NCBI RefSeq assembly: GCF_000368025.1
Contig: NZ_KB849212.1
Span: 182,086 to 246,085, forward strand
DNA from: Acinetobacter parvus DSM 16617 = CIP 108168
GTDB lineage: Bacteria; Pseudomonadota; Gammaproteobacteria; Pseudomonadales; Moraxellaceae
Direction: 5' to 3'
DNA length: 64,000 nucleotides
Shown here: positions 61,483 to 64,000 of the stretch, one piece after another
How the letters are laid out: every line of letters begins with the position of its first letter
How positions within the stretch are numbered: the first letter of the stretch is position 1
The notes under the pieces: model-generated
The model's database searches: none
Told to the model about the DNA's origin: nothing
The model's input: the letters and a program-made list of their open reading frames with translations, nothing else
Translations under genes and position numbers: made by a program

Positions 61483-62306
61483 TCGATAAGACCCATCAAC
61501 TTTCGGTACGACAACAATCGCAATTGATTCAAATCAATCGCAGTACGTTGTATTACAAGCCCAAAGAGATTTCATCAACTGATTTGAGTTTGATGCGTCT
61601 GATCGATGAAATTCATCTCGACTACCCATTTATGGGCAGTCGAATGATACGAGATATGCTACAGCGTCAAGGGCATCAAATAGGTCGGCGTAAAGTCCGA
61701 CGTTTAATGCGCTTGATGGGAATACATGCCTTGTATCCAAAACCCAATACCAGTAAGCCTAATCTTGCACACCGTATTTTCCCATATCTGTTGAAAAACA
61801 TGGTCATCGATCACTCTAATCAAGTCTGGTGTACAGATATCACATACATTCCTATGGCTAAAGGCTTTGTCTATTTGTGTGCAATTATAGATTGGCATAG
61901 TCGTAAAGTACTGGCTCATCGTGTATCGATCAGTATGGAAACAGACTTTTGCATAGATGCGTTGCAAGAAGCAATTGTGAAATATGGTTGTCCTGAGGTG
62001 TTTAATACAGACCAAGGCAGTCAATTCACAAGCGAGGCATTTTTGAATGAGTTAAAATTGCGAAATATCCGTATCAGTATGGATGGGAAAGGACGGTGGA
62101 GAGATAATGTGATGATTGAGCGGTTATGGCGCAGCTTGAAGCATGAGGAAGTCTATTTGAAGGCTTACGATACGGTTAAACAAGCGAAACAATCAATTGC
62201 TGAATATTTGGATTTTTATAACATGATACGTCCTCATTCAAGTTTGAATAAGGCAACACCAAATGAATTTTATGATCAACATTTACTAAAAGTAATGGCA
62301 GCATGA
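61479..62306 (+). CDS. IS3-family transposase orfB
   Basis: A 275-aa DDE integrase-core protein. An HTH_21 domain is at the start (LDYPFMGSRMIRDMLQRQGH). The catalytic residues are in WCTDITYIPM, NTDQGSQFTS and the Glu in VMIERLWRS. It differs from the second copy at the right edge of the window in three visible residues (RWRDN/RWMDN, RSLKH/RSVKH, YNMIR/YNTIR), so the copies are close but not identical. Confidence 0.93.
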   Translation: MIDKTHQLSVRQQSQLIQINRSTLYYKPKEISSTDLSLMRLIDEIHLDYPFMGSRMIRDMLQRQGHQIGRRKVRRLMRLMGIHALYPKPNTSKPNLAHRIFPYLLKNMVIDHSNQVWCTDITYIPMAKGFVYLCAIIDWHSRKVLAHRVSISMETDFCIDALQEAIVKYGCPEVFNTDQGSQFTSEAFLNELKLRNIRISMDGKGRWRDNVMIERLWRSLKHEEVYLKAYDTVKQAKQSIAEYLDFYNMIRPHSSLNKATPNEFYDQHLLKVMAA

Positions 62307-62373
62307 TTTAAATATTTAGAGCGGATTTATCACTTATAAAACTGAATTGAGTGGTCTAATTAACGGAACCACA

Positions 62374-63654
62374 TCAGACTTTAAATTTTGCCAAGTCTGG
62401 AGTTTTGACTGCAACTTCACTCTTTTGTGTATTAGCTGGTACCCAATTATATGGTACTGGTGTTGCACGGTATAAATTATTCCCGCCAAGACCATTCGTT
62501 TTTGTTTCAGAGAAATGTGGCGATACATATTCCCATACAATTTCACCCGCTTTAGTCACCTGGAATACACGACCAGTTTGGCCTTCTGTAATCACTGTGT
62601 TTCCGTTAGGTAAACGACGTGCCAAGCTTGTGAAAGCACTAAAGAATGAACTACCTGGGCGATATTCCCATACAATTTCTTTAGTCGATGGGTCAATTTC
62701 AACTACACGTGAAGAACCTGTCGAAATTTGAAAAGAAACAGCCGGATAACCTGAACCACCTTGGTTATCAAATACTAGGATATTGCCTTCGCCTGGTAAG
62801 CCTTTAGGAATAATCTTCGCATCATGTAAACCACTTAATTGATCCACTGGACGAGGTTTTTGGTCTCCTGCTACAAATGGGTTTTTAAGTTCAGCTGATG
62901 GGTAGTTCGGTCCAAGTGTCCAAACAACTTTACGCGTTTTTTTATCAATGATCGCAATAAAGTTTGCTTGACGAGAATCAACAATAATATTGTCTGGGTT
63001 GAAACGTTGATCACCTGCGTCAAACCACTTGTTTGGACCTAATGTACGTGCATTGTTAAAGTGTAAATAGTCCGCAAGATTTGAGTTTTTCACCAATTCA
63101 ACTTGCTCTGGTGTAAACCCTAGGTCATTTAAATGATCTGAAGCTAACCATTCCCAAACAATTTTGCCTTTTGGTGTTACTTCATAAATGACATCATCAA
63201 TTGTACTATCAAGTTTAAAGCCTTTAATTTTATGAATACGGTTGGCAAGTACTAGCGTATTCCCATTCTTTAAACGCTCAATTTCGTGATGTTGATGCGC
63301 ATGACCTGCGGTTTTTTCACCTTCCCATTTCCAAACGATGTTACCTTTCCAATCCAGCTCACCAATAGCATGGTTATTTACCCCATTACCAAATGATTTG
63401 TTGTTTGTATCTTTACGGTCTTCTAATTGAACCAGTACATGCCCTAACTTGCCTTTGTTTACAGCAGGATCAATAACTTCCGTTGGAAAACCTTTATAAG
63501 GCCAGCTATTTACTACATTACCGTTCATGTCAATTAGATAACTATTTTTATCTGGGCTTGAATAAACTGTATAGTGATTCCATGCCTTTTCAGGTTTATA
63601 AATTGTCACACCTGTTGGATAAACTAATGTGGTTCCGTTAATTAGACCACTCAA
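62374..63654 (-). CDS. Arylsulfotransferase-like protein trapped between IS copies
   Basis: A 426-aa product resembling the arylsulfate sulfotransferase (ASST) family: GVTIYKPEKAWN, HAHQHHEIERLKNGNTLVLAN, LSGLHDAKIIP and RRLPNGNTVITEG repeat-type motifs of a beta-propeller. The native gene covers 62377-63624. The start used here is a TTG at 63652-63654 inside the right-hand IS, so the first 10 residues (MSGLINGTTL) are IS-encoded and the expected signal peptide is missing. The stop TGA at 62374-62376 is the left IS end; the original end was Asn plus TGA at 61080-61085. Folding may be normal but export is probably lost. Translation from this TTG is unproven. Confidence 0.75.
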   Translation of the reverse strand: MSGLINGTTLVYPTGVTIYKPEKAWNHYTVYSSPDKNSYLIDMNGNVVNSWPYKGFPTEVIDPAVNKGKLGHVLVQLEDRKDTNNKSFGNGVNNHAIGELDWKGNIVWKWEGEKTAGHAHQHHEIERLKNGNTLVLANRIHKIKGFKLDSTIDDVIYEVTPKGKIVWEWLASDHLNDLGFTPEQVELVKNSNLADYLHFNNARTLGPNKWFDAGDQRFNPDNIIVDSRQANFIAIIDKKTRKVVWTLGPNYPSAELKNPFVAGDQKPRPVDQLSGLHDAKIIPKGLPGEGNILVFDNQGGSGYPAVSFQISTGSSRVVEIDPSTKEIVWEYRPGSSFFSAFTSLARRLPNGNTVITEGQTGRVFQVTKAGEIVWEYVSPHFSETKTNGLGGNNLYRATPVPYNWVPANTQKSEVAVKTPDLAKFKV

Positions 63655-64000
63655 TTCAGTTTTATAAGTGATAAATCCGCTCTAAATATTTAAATCATGC
63701 TGCCATTACTTTTAGTAAATGTTGATCATAAAATTCATTTGGTGTTGCCTTATTCAAACTTGAATGAGGACGTATCGTGTTATAAAAATCCAAATATTCA
63801 GCAATTGATTGTTTCGCTTGTTTAACCGTATCGTAAGCCTTCAAATAGACTTCCTCATGCTTCACGCTGCGCCATAACCGCTCAATCATCACATTATCCA
63901 TCCATCGTCCTTTCCCATCCATACTGATACGGATATTTCGCAATTTTAACTCATTCAAAAATGCCTCGCTTGTGAATTGACTGCCTTGGTCTGTATTAAA
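63625..64000 (-). mobile_element. Second copy of the IS3-family element, partial at window edge
   Basis: Same right terminal region as the copy at 61089-62376, in inverted orientation. The end reads TAATGTGG, with one change from TGATGTGG. The left end lies beyond the window. Confidence 0.88.
63695..64000 (-). CDS. IS3-family transposase orfB, partial
   Basis: The C-terminal 102 or so codons of orfB, open to the window edge and beginning there with FNTDQGSQFTSEAF. It includes the second catalytic Asp and the Glu in VMIERLWRS. It reads toward the arylsulfotransferase gene, so transcription of the element could carry into it. Confidence 0.9.
   Translation of the reverse strand, partial: FNTDQGSQFTSEAFLNELKLRNIRISMDGKGRWMDNVMIERLWRSVKHEEVYLKAYDTVKQAKQSIAEYLDFYNTIRPHSSLNKATPNEFYDQHLLKVMAA

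Larger units (their letters stand above)
61089..62376 (+). mobile_element. Complete IS3-family element with GAC target duplication
   Basis: A 1288-bp element. Both ends read TGATGTGG inward and are followed by a shared TTAGACCAC and TATAAGTGATAA. The 3 bases outside are GAC on both sides (61086-61088 and 62377-62379), a perfect IS3-type target duplication. orfA and orfB are intact. Confidence 0.9.

Noticed and set aside
61092..62373. IS3 element ends placed at TGTGG/CCACA
   Set aside because: With those ends the flanking triplets differ (TGA and TCA); extending by three bases gives matching ends TGATGTGG and an exact GAC duplication.

Overview
The window reads as an Acinetobacter chromosome (Gammaproteobacteria, Moraxellaceae). 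The evidence is protein sequence, an AT-rich base composition, and familiar gene neighbourhoods: cmk-rpsA-ihfB-lapA-pyrF, gspHIJK without the rest of the type II secretion locus, exbBD-msbA-lpxK-kdsB-holB-pilZ-tatD, rsmG-parA-parB, and murU-amgK divergent from lptD-surA. The species cannot be assigned from the sequence alone.

Region 1 (about 1-33500) is conserved core. It holds translation and nucleotide genes (pyrF, ihfB, rpsA, cmk, tadA, ung), four type II secretion minor pseudopilins, an envelope operon (ExbBD, MsbA, LpxK, KdsB, then HolB, PilZ, TatD), chromosome partitioning, cell-wall recycling (MurU/AmgK), LPS export (LptD), periplasmic folding (SurA), aldolase, a DEAD-box helicase, sigma-32, ThiS/ThiG and YaaA. 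Most genes are tightly packed or overlapping.

Region 2 (about 33500-46000) is a carbonyl/electrophile detoxification neighbourhood scarred by mobile DNA. An IS630-type element with a -1 frameshift site separates yaaA from an alpha/beta hydrolase. Then come a DJ-1/PfpI protein, a YqhD aldehyde reductase that has lost its N-terminal half beside an IS3 relic, an ABM-type monooxygenase, and the formaldehyde module frmR-frmA-fghA with a readable FrmR-type operator. Next are two overlapping MDR oxidoreductases, a LysR regulator, an SDR, another MDR and a second ABM protein.

Region 3 (about 46000-51100) is a decay zone. It has two csp genes, an initiator tRNA, and a lipocalin pseudogene. It also has relics of a photolyase-related protein with its DUF2256 and DUF2805 companions, a tRNA 3' fragment that looks like an att site, a tyrosine integrase with an in-frame stop, an HsdR N-terminal stub and an antitoxin-like tail. 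This looks like the scar of a lost genomic island.

Region 4 (51100-59200) is a complete Nit1C-type cluster. Its nitrilase, radical SAM protein, GNAT, AIR-synthase-like protein, NitG, flavoprotein and Sll0783-like protein (nitBCDEFGH) run leftward from a recognisable sigma-54 (-24/-12) promoter. The divergent gene nitA encodes a PAS/AAA+ sigma-54 activator. A nested perfect inverted repeat sits between them at enhancer distance from the promoter. This family of clusters is known and is linked to cyanide assimilation, but its chemistry is incompletely understood, which makes it the most interesting intact system here.

Region 5 (59200-64000) is insertion-sequence mosaic. It contains a 113-bp MITE-like element, a fragment of a CdiA/filamentous-haemagglutinin gene, an N-truncated IS3 transposase, and an arylsulfotransferase-like gene trapped between two inverted copies of one IS3-family element. 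The left copy has an exact 3-bp target duplication and replaces the gene's last codon and stop. The right copy has cut off its signal peptide. I saw no CRISPR array and no rRNA.
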